Notes under the pieces: generated by a model
Seen by the model: only the letters and a program-made list of their open reading frames with translations
Database searches by the model: none
What the model was told of the DNA's origin: nothing
Shown here: positions 19,387-30,744 of the stretch, piece after piece
Layout: every line of letters begins with the position of its first letter
Position numbering within the stretch: position 1 is the first letter of the stretch
Position numbers and translations under genes: made by a program
Assembly: GCF_000708045.1 (NCBI RefSeq)
Contig: NZ_ANIE01000009.1
Location: 517,500-581,499, forward strand
From: Marinobacter nitratireducens
GTDB lineage: Bacteria > Pseudomonadota > Gammaproteobacteria > Pseudomonadales > Oleiphilaceae
DNA length: 64,000 nucleotides
Direction: 5' to 3'

Positions 19387-19980
19387 TCAGGCTTTGGTTG
19401 CGCGCCTTCTGCTGGCAACAAGGCCGGTAATGCCCAGCGCGAGAAGGGCAAGGGTTCCGGGCTCCGGAACAGTTACGGGCGATGATCCCCAGATGGATAC
19501 GTGGGAGATGGAACCCCGGACGTTGCTCCAAAAGTCCTCAAGCACGATGGACTCCATGCCGTCCCAGATGTTGCTGATGTCATAAAAATAGTAGCGCGGG
19601 TCGTTGTTGCCATCTTTCACGGCAATGTAGCAGTCCCCACAAACAATGGATGAAGTGCCGAGGATCCATTCCAGTGTGCCGCCATCATTCCCGACTGTGA
19701 AACCAAAGTCATAGGAACCGCTGAAGCTGCCGGATTCGGTGGGGCTTCCGCCATCCTCTGCTGCGTCTGCTTTGTACAGCAGGTTGCTCGCGTCGTAGGA
19801 GGTGCCGAAAATATTGTTAATGCAGGTGGGCTCGCAATTATCTGGGCCGTAAGGTCCGGAAGCATGATTGCCGTCGGCATCCGCCGTTGACGGCGAGATT
19901 ACAAGCGCATTTGCGGAAGTCGAGAACAGCAAGATGCTGAATACTGCCATTGCCGCCTTTAAAAACATTCCCTTTTTCAT
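19387..19980 (-). CDS. PEP-CTERM sorting domain protein (1)
   Basis: This 197-residue exported protein has a Sec signal peptide (MKKGMFLKAAMAVFSILLFS..ANA) and a C-terminal PEP-CTERM signal VPEPGTLALLALGITGLVA followed by a basic RRR tail. Such tails are recognised by exosortase (EpsH/XrtA type), and the proteins are linked to extracellular polysaccharide and floc formation. The middle region is Gly/Ser/Asp-rich with two Cys pairs (CEPTC, CGDC). ATG 19980 follows GAGGAG; the upstream extension is rejected. No exosortase gene is in the window. A sigma-54-type promoter lies 123 bases upstream. Confidence 0.88.
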   Translation of the reverse strand: MKKGMFLKAAMAVFSILLFSTSANALVISPSTADADGNHASGPYGPDNCEPTCINNIFGTSYDASNLLYKADAAEDGGSPTESGSFSGSYDFGFTVGNDGGTLEWILGTSSIVCGDCYIAVKDGNNDPRYYFYDISNIWDGMESIVLEDFWSNVRGSISHVSIWGSSPVTVPEPGTLALLALGITGLVASRRRATKA

Positions 19981-20040
19981 TTTTTGCTCCTCGGGCATAG
20001 GCCCTTTACTTCTACTTCCTGGCATCCTCTCGTTAATCCG

Positions 20041-20059
20041 GTGACTAAAGTTCAGTCAC
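20041..20059 (-). other. Hairpin in the leader of the first PEP-CTERM gene
   Basis: GTGACT (20041-20046) and AGTCAC (20054-20059) form a 6-bp stem in the predicted 110-base leader between the sigma-54 site and the start codon. A second small stem (GGGC-CTAT-GCCC) lies immediately before the ribosome site. Whether these regulate translation is unknown. Confidence 0.4.
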
Positions 20060-20102
20060 ATGCATCAACGAAGGTGTCGTTTGTCTGTGCTTTAACGATT
20101 CA

Positions 20103-20118
20103 AGCGATAGTCATGCCA
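20103..20118 (-). promoter_or_regulatory. Candidate sigma-54 promoter of PEP-CTERM gene 1
   Basis: The minus strand reads TGGCATGACTATCGCT. This gives a -24 GG and a -12 GC at exactly the spacing of the consensus TGGCACG-N4-TTGCW, with mismatches only outside the invariant GG and GC. Transcription would begin near 20092. PEP-CTERM genes in several bacteria are controlled by RpoN with the PrsK/PrsR two-component system. Confidence 0.65.
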
Positions 20119-20242
20119 ACTTAAGAAAATCTATAGATTACAACCAAGTGGAAGGGCAGTTGGGTGTGCGGTGTAAGAAAATTCGACACAAGTAGGGCGC
20201 CCTCACTGAAGGGTGAGGGCTTACCCAGTAGAGGAGTCAGGT

Positions 20243-20833
20243 CTATGCGGTTTTTCGGCTCTTTCGCGCTAAACCCAGTCCGATCAATCCGAGGCCGAGC
20301 AGGGCAATGGTGCCGGGCTCGGGTACGGAGACTTCCTTGCTATACAGGGTCAGGTGGGAAAGGCCTCCACCTGTTTTTTTGGTGTTCTGAAGTCCATAAA
20401 GGAAGGTCCAGTCACCCCCTGTCGCTCCACTTTCAAGGGAATAGACAAACCATTCATCCGGAGTGTTCCCGGTGCCGAACTTGAAGCCAATGGCTCCGGC
20501 GGAGAACGAATCCCAGAAGGTGGGGTCGATAGACCATGTGCCTGCGGTCGATACCAGAGGGGTGCCACCGCTCTGGCTGAAACTCATGGAGTACGAACCG
20601 GACACATCGGTGTAACCGGCGCTCGCTGCGGTTTGGAGGAAATCGTCATTTATCCCGTTGCCGATGTTCCCGAGACCAGATCCAAGGCAGGCCGATACCA
20701 GTGTGTCGTCCACCTGCATGTAGTTGTTGTTTATGTCTGCACCGCACTGAATCGTTCCGCCTAGTGCGATGCCGGAAAAGAGTAGCCCAGCGGTGAGGCT
20801 ACCAATGGCTGTCATGCTTTGACGCTGATTCAT
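20243..20833 (-). CDS. PEP-CTERM sorting domain protein (2)
   Basis: This 196-residue exported protein has an N-terminal signal (MNQRQSMTAIGSLTAGLLFS..ALG), a Gly/Ser-rich beta-type body and the C-terminal sorting signal VPEPGTIALLGLGLIGLGLA followed by RKSRK. It is the same type of surface protein as its downstream neighbour but not closely similar in the body. ATG 20833 follows AGGAG. It has its own candidate sigma-54 site, so each PEP-CTERM gene appears to be a separate transcription unit. No exosortase or protease partner is nearby. Confidence 0.88.
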   Translation of the reverse strand: MNQRQSMTAIGSLTAGLLFSGIALGGTIQCGADINNNYMQVDDTLVSACLGSGLGNIGNGINDDFLQTAASAGYTDVSGSYSMSFSQSGGTPLVSTAGTWSIDPTFWDSFSAGAIGFKFGTGNTPDEWFVYSLESGATGGDWTFLYGLQNTKKTGGGLSHLTLYSKEVSVPEPGTIALLGLGLIGLGLARKSRKTA

Positions 20834-20888
20834 GGCTAATCACTCCTGTACCTGTAGTTTCAGGCTGTGTTGCCTTCATCGGTAGACG

Positions 20889-20904
20889 AGCATATTCCAG
20901 ACCA
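20889..20904 (-). promoter_or_regulatory. Candidate sigma-54 promoter of PEP-CTERM gene 2
   Basis: The minus strand reads TGGTCTGGAATATGCT, preceded by T. The -24 GG and -12 GC fall at exactly the canonical spacing, with ATGC in place of TTGC at -12. Transcription would begin near 20878, giving a leader of about 45 bases. Confidence 0.6.
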
Positions 20905-21062
20905 ATTGATAAAATGGATTAAAAAATAAACAGTTGGGGTTTGCTGTTTTGGCAGGGGATAGAGGTGTGTAAACAAAGCCGACAGCCCTACGTCGGGTGG
21001 CTAGGTTACCACTGAGACACATTGAAGCGGCTGGTTTCGGTGGTGTAAAGATGTATCTGAAA

Positions 21063-21139
<77 letters not shown>

Positions 21140-21238
21140 GTGCAGCGTACGCTGTTTTGAAAGGGTGTTCCCGGGTGGGGGAAACAAAGCGGGCGCCATT
21201 ATACCGGTGAGGTGAGGCGCCCGCTAGTATTCGGGAGA

Positions 21239-23092
<1,854 letters not shown>

Positions 23093-23210
23093 AGACACCC
23101 TGTAAACTCGCTTTATAAGGAAAAAAGTTAAACAGCCATTATAGCTGCCGCTCGGTTGCTCTGCCACCGATAGGTTAGATGGTGATCAGGGCTTCAAGTT
23201 TCAAGTGCTG

Positions 23211-24938
23211 TTAGCTCTGGGTTCCACTGCTCAGAGTCTTCAGCTCTTTTCGCTCCTCCGTTGAGAGGTTTGAAAAGTTTCGGAGTAACGCTGCCAGTCG
23301 TTGTTGCCGCGTTGCTTCCTCGTTCGGATTCAGCATTTCCCTGGCTTGAGCCAATGTATTCTCACGTGACGGGATGTGCTCAATGCCATCAAAAAGATGG
23401 TAGAAGCGTTCCCGGGCTCGTCCATCAAGGGCCAGTTTCCGAACCAGTGTTCGCCGGTCGCCGGCTTCCTGACTCAGTATCCAGTTAGCCAATTCTCGGG
23501 CTTGTCCGTACTGTCTCGAACGGGTGGTCAGCTCGCTGATTTCGCTTGCCAGCTCGGGAGCTTCCAGAAGAGCCAGGCAAAGAACGCTGTCTTTGCTGAG
23601 CTTTACGTCGATGCGTTCCTCACTGACCCGGTCCCGACGCTCACCTTTCCAGCTCTTCCATTCTCCTCGCTGCGGTTTCTGCCACTGGCTCCGGCCGCCG
23701 CACAATCGGAGCATTTCGTGCCACATGGCATCCCGGAGGGTGCTTCTGGGCATTCTGTTGAGCAGAGGCTCTGCTCTCGCTCTGAGCTCACCCCGGTGTT
23801 CAGGAAGTTGAAGGTCGAGACCTTCACTCTGCCTGTCGAACAGGAAGCGTGACAGCGGCGTTGCGCCATCCACTCGTTTCTGAAATGCTTCCGGCCCTTC
23901 TTTGCGAACCAGTGTGTCCGGGTCCTCGCCCTGGGGGAGCATCAGGAACTGCAGGTGCAACCCGTCAGTCATCAGCTCCAGTGCATTCTCCATGGCTCTG
24001 TCGGCAGCGCGAAAGCCTGCCTGGTCGCCATCAAAGCAGAACACGATGTGTCGTACCTGTTTGAGTAGAGCAGTCAGGCTGTCCTGATTAGTTGCAGTGC
24101 CCAGCGTTGCGACGGCGTAATGAATGCCATGTTGAGCCAGTGCGATGACGTCCATGTAGCCTTCGACAACCAGTAGCTTATCGAGTTGCTTGAGCGCCTG
24201 CTTTGCCTCGAACAGGCCATAAATCTCCCGGCTCTTGTGGAAAACATCCGATTCCGGAGAATTTATGTATTTGGCCTTGTCGTCACCCAGTGTTCGGCCG
24301 CCGAAGGCGATCGTTCTGCCGCGGGTATTACGGATCGGGAACATGACCCGGTTGCGGAAGAGATCCCTGGGGCGTCCGTACTTGTCGGATACCGTTTTGG
24401 TCTCAACAAGTGGTGTTTTCAGGTCTTGGCTGGCCGCGTCAAACAACGCCGTGCCGGTGCCCGGGGCGAAGCCGATCCGATACTGGCCGACAATGGCGTC
24501 GTCCAGGCCTCTCTGCTTGAGGTAATCGCGGGCGTAGGAGCCTTGCGGGCCGGACAGCGCTGACTGATAAAACGTGCTGGCAAAATCCAGTGCGTCGGTC
24601 AGCGTCCTGGCCTGCTGGATCTCCTGCTTGGCCGCCCGGTCATAGGGGACTTCCAGTCCTGCTCGTTTGGCCAGGTCCTCCACTGCCTCGGTGAAGCCCA
24701 GTCCATCATATTCCCGGATGAAACTAATGGCATCGCCATGGGCCCCGCAGCCAAAACAGTGATAGAAGCCCTTGTCCGGCCTCACGTTAAAAGACGGTGT
24801 CTTTTCATCGTGGAACGGGCAGCATGCCTTGTAGTTGGCGCCAGCCTTTTTGAGCGTAATGCGCGACCCGATCAGCTCTGCCAGATCAATCCTGTCCAGC
24901 AGATCTTCAACGAAACGTTGAGGGATCAGTCCGCTCAT
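23211..24938 (-). CDS. dnaG: DNA primase
   Basis: This 575-residue primase lays RNA primers for replication. The CHC2 zinc-binding domain is at residues 40-65 (CCPFHDEKTPSFNV...YHCFGCG). The catalytic core contains the Toprim acidic motifs (LLVVEGYMDVIAL; FCFDGDQAG), and a C-terminal helicase-interaction domain ends STEERKELKTLSSGTQS. Length matches E. coli DnaG. It lies between rpsU and rpoD, with an attenuating terminator before it and a 118-base gap to rpoD. Confidence 0.96.
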   Translation of the reverse strand: MSGLIPQRFVEDLLDRIDLAELIGSRITLKKAGANYKACCPFHDEKTPSFNVRPDKGFYHCFGCGAHGDAISFIREYDGLGFTEAVEDLAKRAGLEVPYDRAAKQEIQQARTLTDALDFASTFYQSALSGPQGSYARDYLKQRGLDDAIVGQYRIGFAPGTGTALFDAASQDLKTPLVETKTVSDKYGRPRDLFRNRVMFPIRNTRGRTIAFGGRTLGDDKAKYINSPESDVFHKSREIYGLFEAKQALKQLDKLLVVEGYMDVIALAQHGIHYAVATLGTATNQDSLTALLKQVRHIVFCFDGDQAGFRAADRAMENALELMTDGLHLQFLMLPQGEDPDTLVRKEGPEAFQKRVDGATPLSRFLFDRQSEGLDLQLPEHRGELRARAEPLLNRMPRSTLRDAMWHEMLRLCGGRSQWQKPQRGEWKSWKGERRDRVSEERIDVKLSKDSVLCLALLEAPELASEISELTTRSRQYGQARELANWILSQEAGDRRTLVRKLALDGRARERFYHLFDGIEHIPSRENTLAQAREMLNPNEEATRQQRLAALLRNFSNLSTEERKELKTLSSGTQS

Positions 24939-24983
24939 GGATACTCCAGGTCAACCGGGCTTTATCAGACTTCGGCCATAGCC

Positions 24984-25018
24984 AAAAATGCCGCCGAAGC
25001 CAGGCCTCGGCGGCATTT
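24984..25018 (-). terminator. Internal terminator between rpsU and dnaG
   Basis: A perfect 12-bp stem, AAATGCCGCCGA (24986-24997) with TCGGCGGCATTT (25007-25018), is followed on the minus strand by a T-run. It corresponds to the known partial terminator that lowers dnaG expression relative to rpsU in the macromolecular-synthesis operon. Confidence 0.9.
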
Positions 25019-25090
25019 GTGAATCGCTCTGTGCGGCCTGTGGCTGAACAGGCGATCAATACTTCGCAGTCAAGCGGCGTCAGCTGTAAC

Positions 25091-25306
25091 TTAGTACAGA
25101 CGCTCGAACTTGCGCTGTTCCCGCTGAAGCTTCTTGAGATGACGCTTAACGGCAGCGGCTGCTTTGCGCTTGCGAACGGCTGTCGGCTTCTCGTAGTGCT
25201 CACGACGACGCACTTCGGACAGTACACCTGCTTTTTCGCAGGAACGCTTGAAGCGACGCAGGGCTACGTCAAACGGTTCATTCTCTTTCACTTTAACAGC
25301 TGGCAT
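25091..25306 (-). CDS. rpsU: 30S ribosomal protein S21
   Basis: This 71-residue basic protein starts [20 protein letters not shown] and ends [13 protein letters not shown], the standard S21 sequence. It takes part in 16S 3'-end positioning during initiation. It is the first gene of rpsU-dnaG-rpoD, divergent from tsaD across 236 bases. Confidence 0.97.
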   Translation of the reverse strand: MPAVKVKENEPFDVALRRFKRSCEKAGVLSEVRRREHYEKPTAVRKRKAAAAVKRHLKKLQREQRKFERLY

Positions 25307-25542
25307 TCGAAAATCACCTACCTGATAGATTCGGTTTCAATTTGGTCCGTCTGGAATGGCCAGATCGGCTCGATCCCTGGTCAGATTGGCTAAAACTCGA
25401 CCAGTGCATATTTTAGGGCGGCAATAATAGCGCCTGGGCTGCTGCAAGGTCAATGTTTGTTCGATGAATCTGCCAGCGGATTTCGGGTTTCTGCTAAAAT
25501 GGCGGCTTTTCTCACCAGGCCAGTTGGGGCGGCGAAGATATT

Positions 25543-26598
25543 ATGTTGGTACTCGGGATCGAAACCTCTTGCGATGAAACCGGTGTGGCGCTGTTTGACA
25601 GTGAGGCGGGGCTGTTATCCCACGCTCTGTTCAGTCAGATCGATATGCATGCGGATTATGGTGGCGTTGTTCCGGAGCTGGCGTCGCGGGACCACGTGCG
25701 TAAATTGCTGCCCCTGTGTGATCAGGTGTTGTCGGATGCGGGCAAAGAACGGGCGCACATCGAAGGTATCGCGTACACGGCAGGCCCGGGGCTTGTCGGT
25801 GCTCTGATGGTCGGCGGGTCGGTGGCCCATGCTCTCGGGTATGCTCTGGGCGTGCCGGTGCTCGGGGTACATCACATGGAAGGTCACCTTCTGGCCCCTA
25901 TGCTGGAGGACGCACCGCCCGCGTTTCCGTTTGTCGCCTTGCTGGTCTCTGGCGGGCATACCCAGTTGGTTCGAGTCAACGGAATCGGTGAGTATGAAAT
26001 GCTCGGTGAATCCGTGGATGATGCAGCGGGAGAGGCATTTGATAAAACGGCCAAGATGCTTGGGTTGGATTACCCCGGCGGGCCGCGGGTCGCCGCGCTG
26101 GCGGAGAAGGGAACGCCAGACAGGTACCGCTTCCCAAGACCTATGACAGATCGGCCGGGGTTGGACTTTAGCTTCAGTGGTTTGAAGACCTTTACCTTGA
26201 ATACCGTGAATGCTGCCAAAGACGCCGGTGAATTCGATGATCAGGTTCGTGCGGACATTGCTCTGGCCTTTGAATCGGCAGTTGTCGATACCCTGACCAT
26301 CAAATGCCGTCGGGCGCTTGAGCAGGCTGAGTGCAAGCGTCTGGTCATTGCCGGTGGTGTAAGTGCTAACAAGCGTCTGCGGGCGGGTCTGGAGAAGATG
26401 GCTGCCAAGCTCAATGCGGAGGTATTCTACGCCCGGCCTGAATTCTGCACCGACAATGGCGCCATGATTGCCTACGCGGGGGCTCAGCGCCTGGTTGCCG
26501 GGCAGCGGGATGGAGATCGGATCGTGGCGGTGCCGCGTTGGCCGATGAATACGCTGCCTGCGGTATCCGAGCCGCGCCAAAATGGGTTGGCGGACTGA
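25543..26598 (+). CDS. tsaD: tRNA N6-adenosine threonylcarbamoyltransferase
   Basis: This 351-residue ASKHA-fold enzyme transfers threonylcarbamoyl from TC-AMP to A37 of ANN-decoding tRNAs, working with TsaB and TsaE. It has the N-terminal phosphate loop [13 protein letters not shown], metal-binding H111 and H115 in [16 protein letters not shown], and the GGVSAN and [10 protein letters not shown] motifs. Length is usual. It is convergent with plsY, with only eight bases between stop codons. The rpsU-tsaD divergent pair is conserved in gammaproteobacteria. Confidence 0.97.
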   Translation: MLVLGIETSCDETGVALFDSEAGLLSHALFSQIDMHADYGGVVPELASRDHVRKLLPLCDQVLSDAGKERAHIEGIAYTAGPGLVGALMVGGSVAHALGYALGVPVLGVHHMEGHLLAPMLEDAPPAFPFVALLVSGGHTQLVRVNGIGEYEMLGESVDDAAGEAFDKTAKMLGLDYPGGPRVAALAEKGTPDRYRFPRPMTDRPGLDFSFSGLKTFTLNTVNAAKDAGEFDDQVRADIALAFESAVVDTLTIKCRRALEQAECKRLVIAGGVSANKRLRAGLEKMAAKLNAEVFYARPEFCTDNGAMIAYAGAQRLVAGQRDGDRIVAVPRWPMNTLPAVSEPRQNGLAD

Positions 26599-26606
26599 CC
26601 TCTGGG

Positions 26607-27200
26607 TTAGAGTCCGGCTTCCCGGCCCTGGGCCAGCCGGATCAGGTTATTGCGATGTCGAACGACAATCAGAAGGGCCAGAAGCCCAAACAGTGGCAGC
26701 GTGTTCGGCTCAATAAAGGCGCTGATTAACGGCCCACAAACAATGGCGATCAGGGAGGCCACTGCTGAAATCCGCCAACGCCACATGGCCGCCAGCCAGA
26801 TGGTTGCCATGAGCAACGTTGTTACCGGGGCGAGTGCGAGTCCCGCGCCAAGGGCGGTGGCCACACCCTTACCACCCTTGAAGCGATAGAATACCGGAAT
26901 CATGTGTCCGGTCACGGCAAACAGTGCCACGATGGCCTGCACCATCACCGAAAGTCCTGCTGAATGGGCAAGCCAGACCGGCAGGCCACCTTTCGCCGCA
27001 TCCAGTATCAGAGTGGCCGCAGCTGGAGCCCAGCCACCGGTTCGGTAGACGTTTGTGGCACCTGGGTTGCCAGAGCCCTGCGCTCTGGGATCGGGGAGCT
27101 TCCACAATCGACTGACCGGCAATGCAAACAGAACCGAGCCGGCAAGATAGGCGGCGGTGCAGAGCAAAACGGTAATGATTGGATCGCCGGGTTGTGTCAT
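26607..27200 (-). CDS. plsY: Acyl-phosphate:glycerol-3-phosphate acyltransferase PlsY
   Basis: This 197-residue inner-membrane enzyme makes lysophosphatidate from acyl-phosphate (made by PlsX) and glycerol-3-phosphate. About five hydrophobic segments are visible, with the conserved loops GSGNPGATNVYRTGG, GHMIPVFYRFKGGKGVATALG and the C-terminal VVRHRNNLIRL. It is divergent from folB, the order seen in Pseudomonas. Confidence 0.95.
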   Translation of the reverse strand: MTQPGDPIITVLLCTAAYLAGSVLFALPVSRLWKLPDPRAQGSGNPGATNVYRTGGWAPAAATLILDAAKGGLPVWLAHSAGLSVMVQAIVALFAVTGHMIPVFYRFKGGKGVATALGAGLALAPVTTLLMATIWLAAMWRWRISAVASLIAIVCGPLISAFIEPNTLPLFGLLALLIVVRHRNNLIRLAQGREAGL

Positions 27201-27342
27201 AAGCAGGTTCGCGGGCGGAGACGTCCCAGTGGATTATGTGAGAAAATGCCAGCCTCGAAACCACTGGCCAGCCTTGTTTGTACATTATCCGCTGGTTGTG
27301 CGTTATTCAATCAGCAAAGAGTTTAATGCCCTGGAGTTTTCT

Positions 27343-27699
27343 TTGACGGACAGCGTGCTTATAGAAGGTCTGGAGGTCGAGACGGTGGTTGGCGTCTACG
27401 ACTGGGAGCGGACGATTGACCAGCGACTGGTCGTGGACCTTGAAATGGCCTGGGACAATCGGATTCCGGGCCGTTCGGATAACGTAGCGGATGCTCTGGA
27501 TTATGCGGCTGTCAGCGAACAGGTCAACGTTTGCCTGAAGCAGCTCCAGCCTCAGTTGCTGGAGCGCGGTGCCGAGGTGCTGGCTGCAGAGCTGCAGGAC
27601 GTGTTTGGTATCTCGTGGCTGAGACTCACGCTTCGGAAGCCGGGCGCGGTTCCAACTGCTCAGTCGGTTGGGGTCCGGATCGAGCGAGGAGTACGCTAA
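27343..27699 (+). CDS. folB: Dihydroneopterin aldolase
   Basis: This protein of about 118 residues starts at TTG 27343 ((M)TDSVLIEGLEVETVVGVYDW) behind CTGGAG at six bases. The start is chosen on family length, since no ATG fits. FolB cleaves dihydroneopterin to 6-hydroxymethyl-dihydropterin in folate synthesis; the VVGVYDWER motif and ALDYAAVSEQV region support it. It shares TAATG with the following HPPK-like gene, so the two are translationally coupled. FolX (epimerase) is a less likely alternative. Confidence 0.9.
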   Translation: MTDSVLIEGLEVETVVGVYDWERTIDQRLVVDLEMAWDNRIPGRSDNVADALDYAAVSEQVNVCLKQLQPQLLERGAEVLAAELQDVFGISWLRLTLRKPGAVPTAQSVGVRIERGVR

Positions 27700-28223
27700 T
27701 GGCCAACGGCAACAAGGTTTTCATCAGTATTGGCACCAACGTTGATCGCGAACGGCATGTGGCCGCAGCGCTGGACGCGTTATCCGAGTGGTTCACAGAC
27801 CTGGAAATCTCCCCTGTCTACGAAAGCGAGGCCGTTGGCTTCGACGGCTCTCCGTTCTACAACCTCGTGGTCGGTGTTCGTACAGACTGGTCCGTTGGCG
27901 AGCTGTCTCAACGGTTCAAACAGTTGGAAGCCGAGAATGGACGGCGCCGCGATGTGCCAAAGTTCAGCGCTCGTACCCTTGACCTGGACATCCTGACCTA
28001 TGGAGGTGAGGTGGGTACGGTGGACGGAGTTGAGCTGCCCCGAGGGGAAATTCTGAAGAATGCGTTTGTGCTTCAGCCCCTGGCCGATATTGCCGGGCTG
28101 GAGTGTCACCCGGTTTGCGGAAAGAGCTACGGTGAACTCTGGTCTTCCTACAACCGGAATCAGAAGCTCTGGCCCGTCGATTTTTCCTGGCGGGGTCAGC
28201 AAATCTCACGGGCGTTGAGCTGA
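27699..28223 (+). CDS. HPPK-like pyrophosphokinase, divergent paralogue of FolK
   Basis: This 174-residue protein starts [20 protein letters not shown]. It keeps the HPPK metal-binding Asp pair in ARTLDLDIL, but the canonical RWGPRTLDLD loop is replaced by [10 protein letters not shown], and the later VPH motif by [12 protein letters not shown] canonical FolK is encoded at 31684-32178. This copy may therefore have changed substrate or be a partner of FolB. The same folB plus folK-like arrangement exists in Pseudomonas. Its ATG overlaps the folB stop. Its end overlaps the convergent pgi end by 18 bases. Confidence 0.8.
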   Translation: MANGNKVFISIGTNVDRERHVAAALDALSEWFTDLEISPVYESEAVGFDGSPFYNLVVGVRTDWSVGELSQRFKQLEAENGRRRDVPKFSARTLDLDILTYGGEVGTVDGVELPRGEILKNAFVLQPLADIAGLECHPVCGKSYGELWSSYNRNQKLWPVDFSWRGQQISRALS

Positions 28224-29864
28224 GCGGAAAAGCGCAATCAGGTGGTCGGTGGAACTGTCGCTGTCAGTGCTTGAATCGCCAGTGCCAGTAAGCCGGGGCA
28301 TGATGCGATTGCCAAGCTGTTTGCCGAGTTCCACGCCCCACTGGTCGAACGAATCAAGATTCCAGATGGCGCCCTGAACGAATGTCCGATGTTCGTAGAG
28401 CGCAATCAGCGCTCCGACCGTCTCCGGAGTGACGCGATCCATAATCAGGGTGTTGCTTGGTTTGTTGCCGGGTATCACCTTGTGTGGTGCGAGCTTTTCA
28501 GCCTCTTCCTCGGAAAGTCCGTCAGCCAGTAATTCAGCCTTTGCTGTGTCCAGGGATTTGCCTGCCATCATGGCCTGTGACTGGCTAAGGCAATTGGCGA
28601 ACAGGTTGGCGTGGTGGTTGGCCACGGGGTTGTGGCTTTGTAACGGGATGATGAAATCCGCCGGAATCAGCCGCGTCCCCTGGTGGATCAGCTGATGATA
28701 GGCGTGTTGACCATTTGAGCCCACGCCACCCCAAATCACTGGCCCGGATTCATAGTCCAGGGCGCTGCCTTCCTGCGTCACCCGCTTGCCATTGCTTTCC
28801 ATGTCGAGCTGCTGCAGGTGCTCGGGCAGGCTCCGCAAGTAATGATCGTAGGGCAAGATGGCATGGGTATCGGCACCCCAAAAATTGTTGTACCAGACAC
28901 TGAGCAGGGCCATCAGTGTCGGCAAATTCTGCTCCAGCGGCGCCGTCCTGAAGTGTTCGTCCATGGCATGAGCGCCGGCCAGCAGGGCTCTGAAATTATC
29001 CATGCCAACAGAAAACGCAATTGGTAGGCCAATGGCTGACCACAGGGAGTAACGCCCGCCAACCCAATCCCACATCGGGAACACGTTGCGTGCATCAATG
29101 CCAAACGCTTCGGCAGCGGAGACGTTGGCAGTTACGGCAAGGAAGTGGTCTGCGATATCGGTCTCGGTACCCCCCTGCGACAGAAACCACTCTCGGGCGA
29201 CCTTGCCGTTTTCAAGGGTCTCCATGGTCCGGAAAGACTTTGACTGGATCAGAACGAGGGTGGTTTCGGGATTGACGCGACTCAGGGTCTCATGAATGTC
29301 AGTCCCGTCGATGTTGGCCACGTAATGACACTGGATTTTTTGATTCCAGTAAGGCTGAAGGGCCTCGGTGGCCAGTTTGGGGCCGAGATAGGAACCGCCG
29401 ATGCCAATGCTCACGAGGTCGGTAAAGGGCTTTCCGCTGTATCCCTTACGAGCGCCGTTGACAACGCTATCGACGAAGCGTTGCATGTGATCGAGCGTGC
29501 GTTGAACCTCGGCGACTACATTGACCCCATCCACGAGGATCCTGGTGTTACCCGGATTGCGCAGGGCGGTGTGAAGGGCAGGGCGTTGCTCGGTTATATT
29601 CACCGGGGCGCCCGATAGCAACGCGTCACGGCGGCCCTCGAGATCGCAGGCGCGGGCCAGGCTGAATAGCGCCTCAAGCGTCTGGTCTGTGATCCGGTTC
29701 TTGGAGTAATCCAGGGACAGGCCCGCGCCTTCAGCGAAGTAGCGTTGGGCCCGCTCCGGATCCTGCTCAAATAACCGGGTCATTGGTACCGACTGGAGCT
29801 CCGACCTCTGCTGCTTGAGCGCCTGCCATTCCGGCCGTGAGGTCAGTGCTGTCGAAGTTGCCAT
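28206..29864 (-). CDS. pgi: Glucose-6-phosphate isomerase
   Basis: This 552-residue enzyme interconverts glucose-6-phosphate and fructose-6-phosphate. It has the signatures [39 protein letters not shown] and the C-terminal [33 protein letters not shown]. Length is typical. GGAG precedes ATG 29864. It is the last gene of a pcnB-folK-panB-panC-pgi run on the minus strand, as in Pseudomonas except that panD is absent. Confidence 0.96.
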   Translation of the reverse strand: MATSTALTSRPEWQALKQQRSELQSVPMTRLFEQDPERAQRYFAEGAGLSLDYSKNRITDQTLEALFSLARACDLEGRRDALLSGAPVNITEQRPALHTALRNPGNTRILVDGVNVVAEVQRTLDHMQRFVDSVVNGARKGYSGKPFTDLVSIGIGGSYLGPKLATEALQPYWNQKIQCHYVANIDGTDIHETLSRVNPETTLVLIQSKSFRTMETLENGKVAREWFLSQGGTETDIADHFLAVTANVSAAEAFGIDARNVFPMWDWVGGRYSLWSAIGLPIAFSVGMDNFRALLAGAHAMDEHFRTAPLEQNLPTLMALLSVWYNNFWGADTHAILPYDHYLRSLPEHLQQLDMESNGKRVTQEGSALDYESGPVIWGGVGSNGQHAYHQLIHQGTRLIPADFIIPLQSHNPVANHHANLFANCLSQSQAMMAGKSLDTAKAELLADGLSEEEAEKLAPHKVIPGNKPSNTLIMDRVTPETVGALIALYEHRTFVQGAIWNLDSFDQWGVELGKQLGNRIMPRLTGTGDSSTDSDSSTDHLIALFRSAQRP

Positions 29865-29895
29865 CCCGGGCTCCTGTTTTGGTGGGGCATTCGTC

Positions 29896-30744
29896 CTATC
29901 GGCTAACCGTCAGGTTGTCTATCAGTCGTGTTGTACCCAGGAACGCCGCAACCAGAAGCGTGATGTCATTGTCATCGGGTTTTGCCGGCTTCAATGTCAG
30001 GCTGTTGACGATGTTGAAGTAGTCGGGGCGGAGGCCTGCTTGGGTCAAGCTGGCTTCCGCTTCCTGCTCCAGAGCCTCAAAATCCGCTCGTCCGTCGGAC
30101 AGTTTTCGGGCGGTGGCCTGTAGTGTCTGGTAAACCGCCGGAGCAATTTGGCGTTCCTTATCAGAAAGATAGCCGTTTCTTGAGCTTTTTGCGAGGCCAT
30201 CGTCCTCGCGCACCGTCGGTGCTCCGATGACTTCCACCGGCATCATCAGATCGCGGGTCATCTTTCGGATCACGGCCAACTGCTGGAAATCCTTTTCACC
30301 AAACACCGCCAGGTCTGGCTGAACCATGTTGAACAGCATCGTCACGACCGTGGCAACACCCTCAAAATGGCCCGGGCGGCTGGCGCCACAGTGGCCGTCG
30401 CTGACATCCGGTACCACCACCTGGGTCTGGCTGGCCAATCCCTCCGGGTAGATTTCGTCCACGGTAGGCGCGAACACAAGCGTGTTGCCTGCGGCCTCCA
30501 GTTTTTCCTGGTCGTCAGCAAGGGTGCGGGGGTAGGTATCCAGGTCCTCGCCGGCGCCGAATTGCATGGGGTTGACGAAAATGCTGGTGACAACAATATC
30601 CGCCGCTTCGGACGCTTTGCGCACCAGAGAGATGTGCCCCTCATGCAGGTTGCCCATGGTGGGAACCAGGCCGATGGTTTTGCCTTGCTGGCGATAGCCG
30701 CGAAGGATCGTGCGAAGTTCTTTCAGGGAATGTACGGTTCTCAT
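29896..30744 (-). CDS. panC: Pantothenate synthetase
   Basis: This 282-residue ATP-dependent ligase condenses pantoate and beta-alanine to pantothenate. It has the HIGH-like motif [14 protein letters not shown] and the KMSKS-like [11 protein letters not shown]. The start [16 protein letters not shown] fits the family; its ATG overlaps the panB stop (ATGA), so an 84-residue upstream extension inside panB is rejected. Translational coupling with panB is expected. Confidence 0.96.
   Translation of the reverse strand: MRTVHSLKELRTILRGYRQQGKTIGLVPTMGNLHEGHISLVRKASEAADIVVTSIFVNPMQFGAGEDLDTYPRTLADDQEKLEAAGNTLVFAPTVDEIYPEGLASQTQVVVPDVSDGHCGASRPGHFEGVATVVTMLFNMVQPDLAVFGEKDFQQLAVIRKMTRDLMMPVEVIGAPTVREDDGLAKSSRNGYLSDKERQIAPAVYQTLQATARKLSDGRADFEALEQEAEASLTQAGLRPDYFNIVNSLTLKPAKPDDNDITLLVAAFLGTTRLIDNLTVSR

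Noticed and set aside
20199..20220. GCCCTCAC/GTGAGGGC stem after the second PEP-CTERM gene as a terminator
   Set aside because: No T-run follows in the minus direction, so evidence was too weak for a terminator entry.
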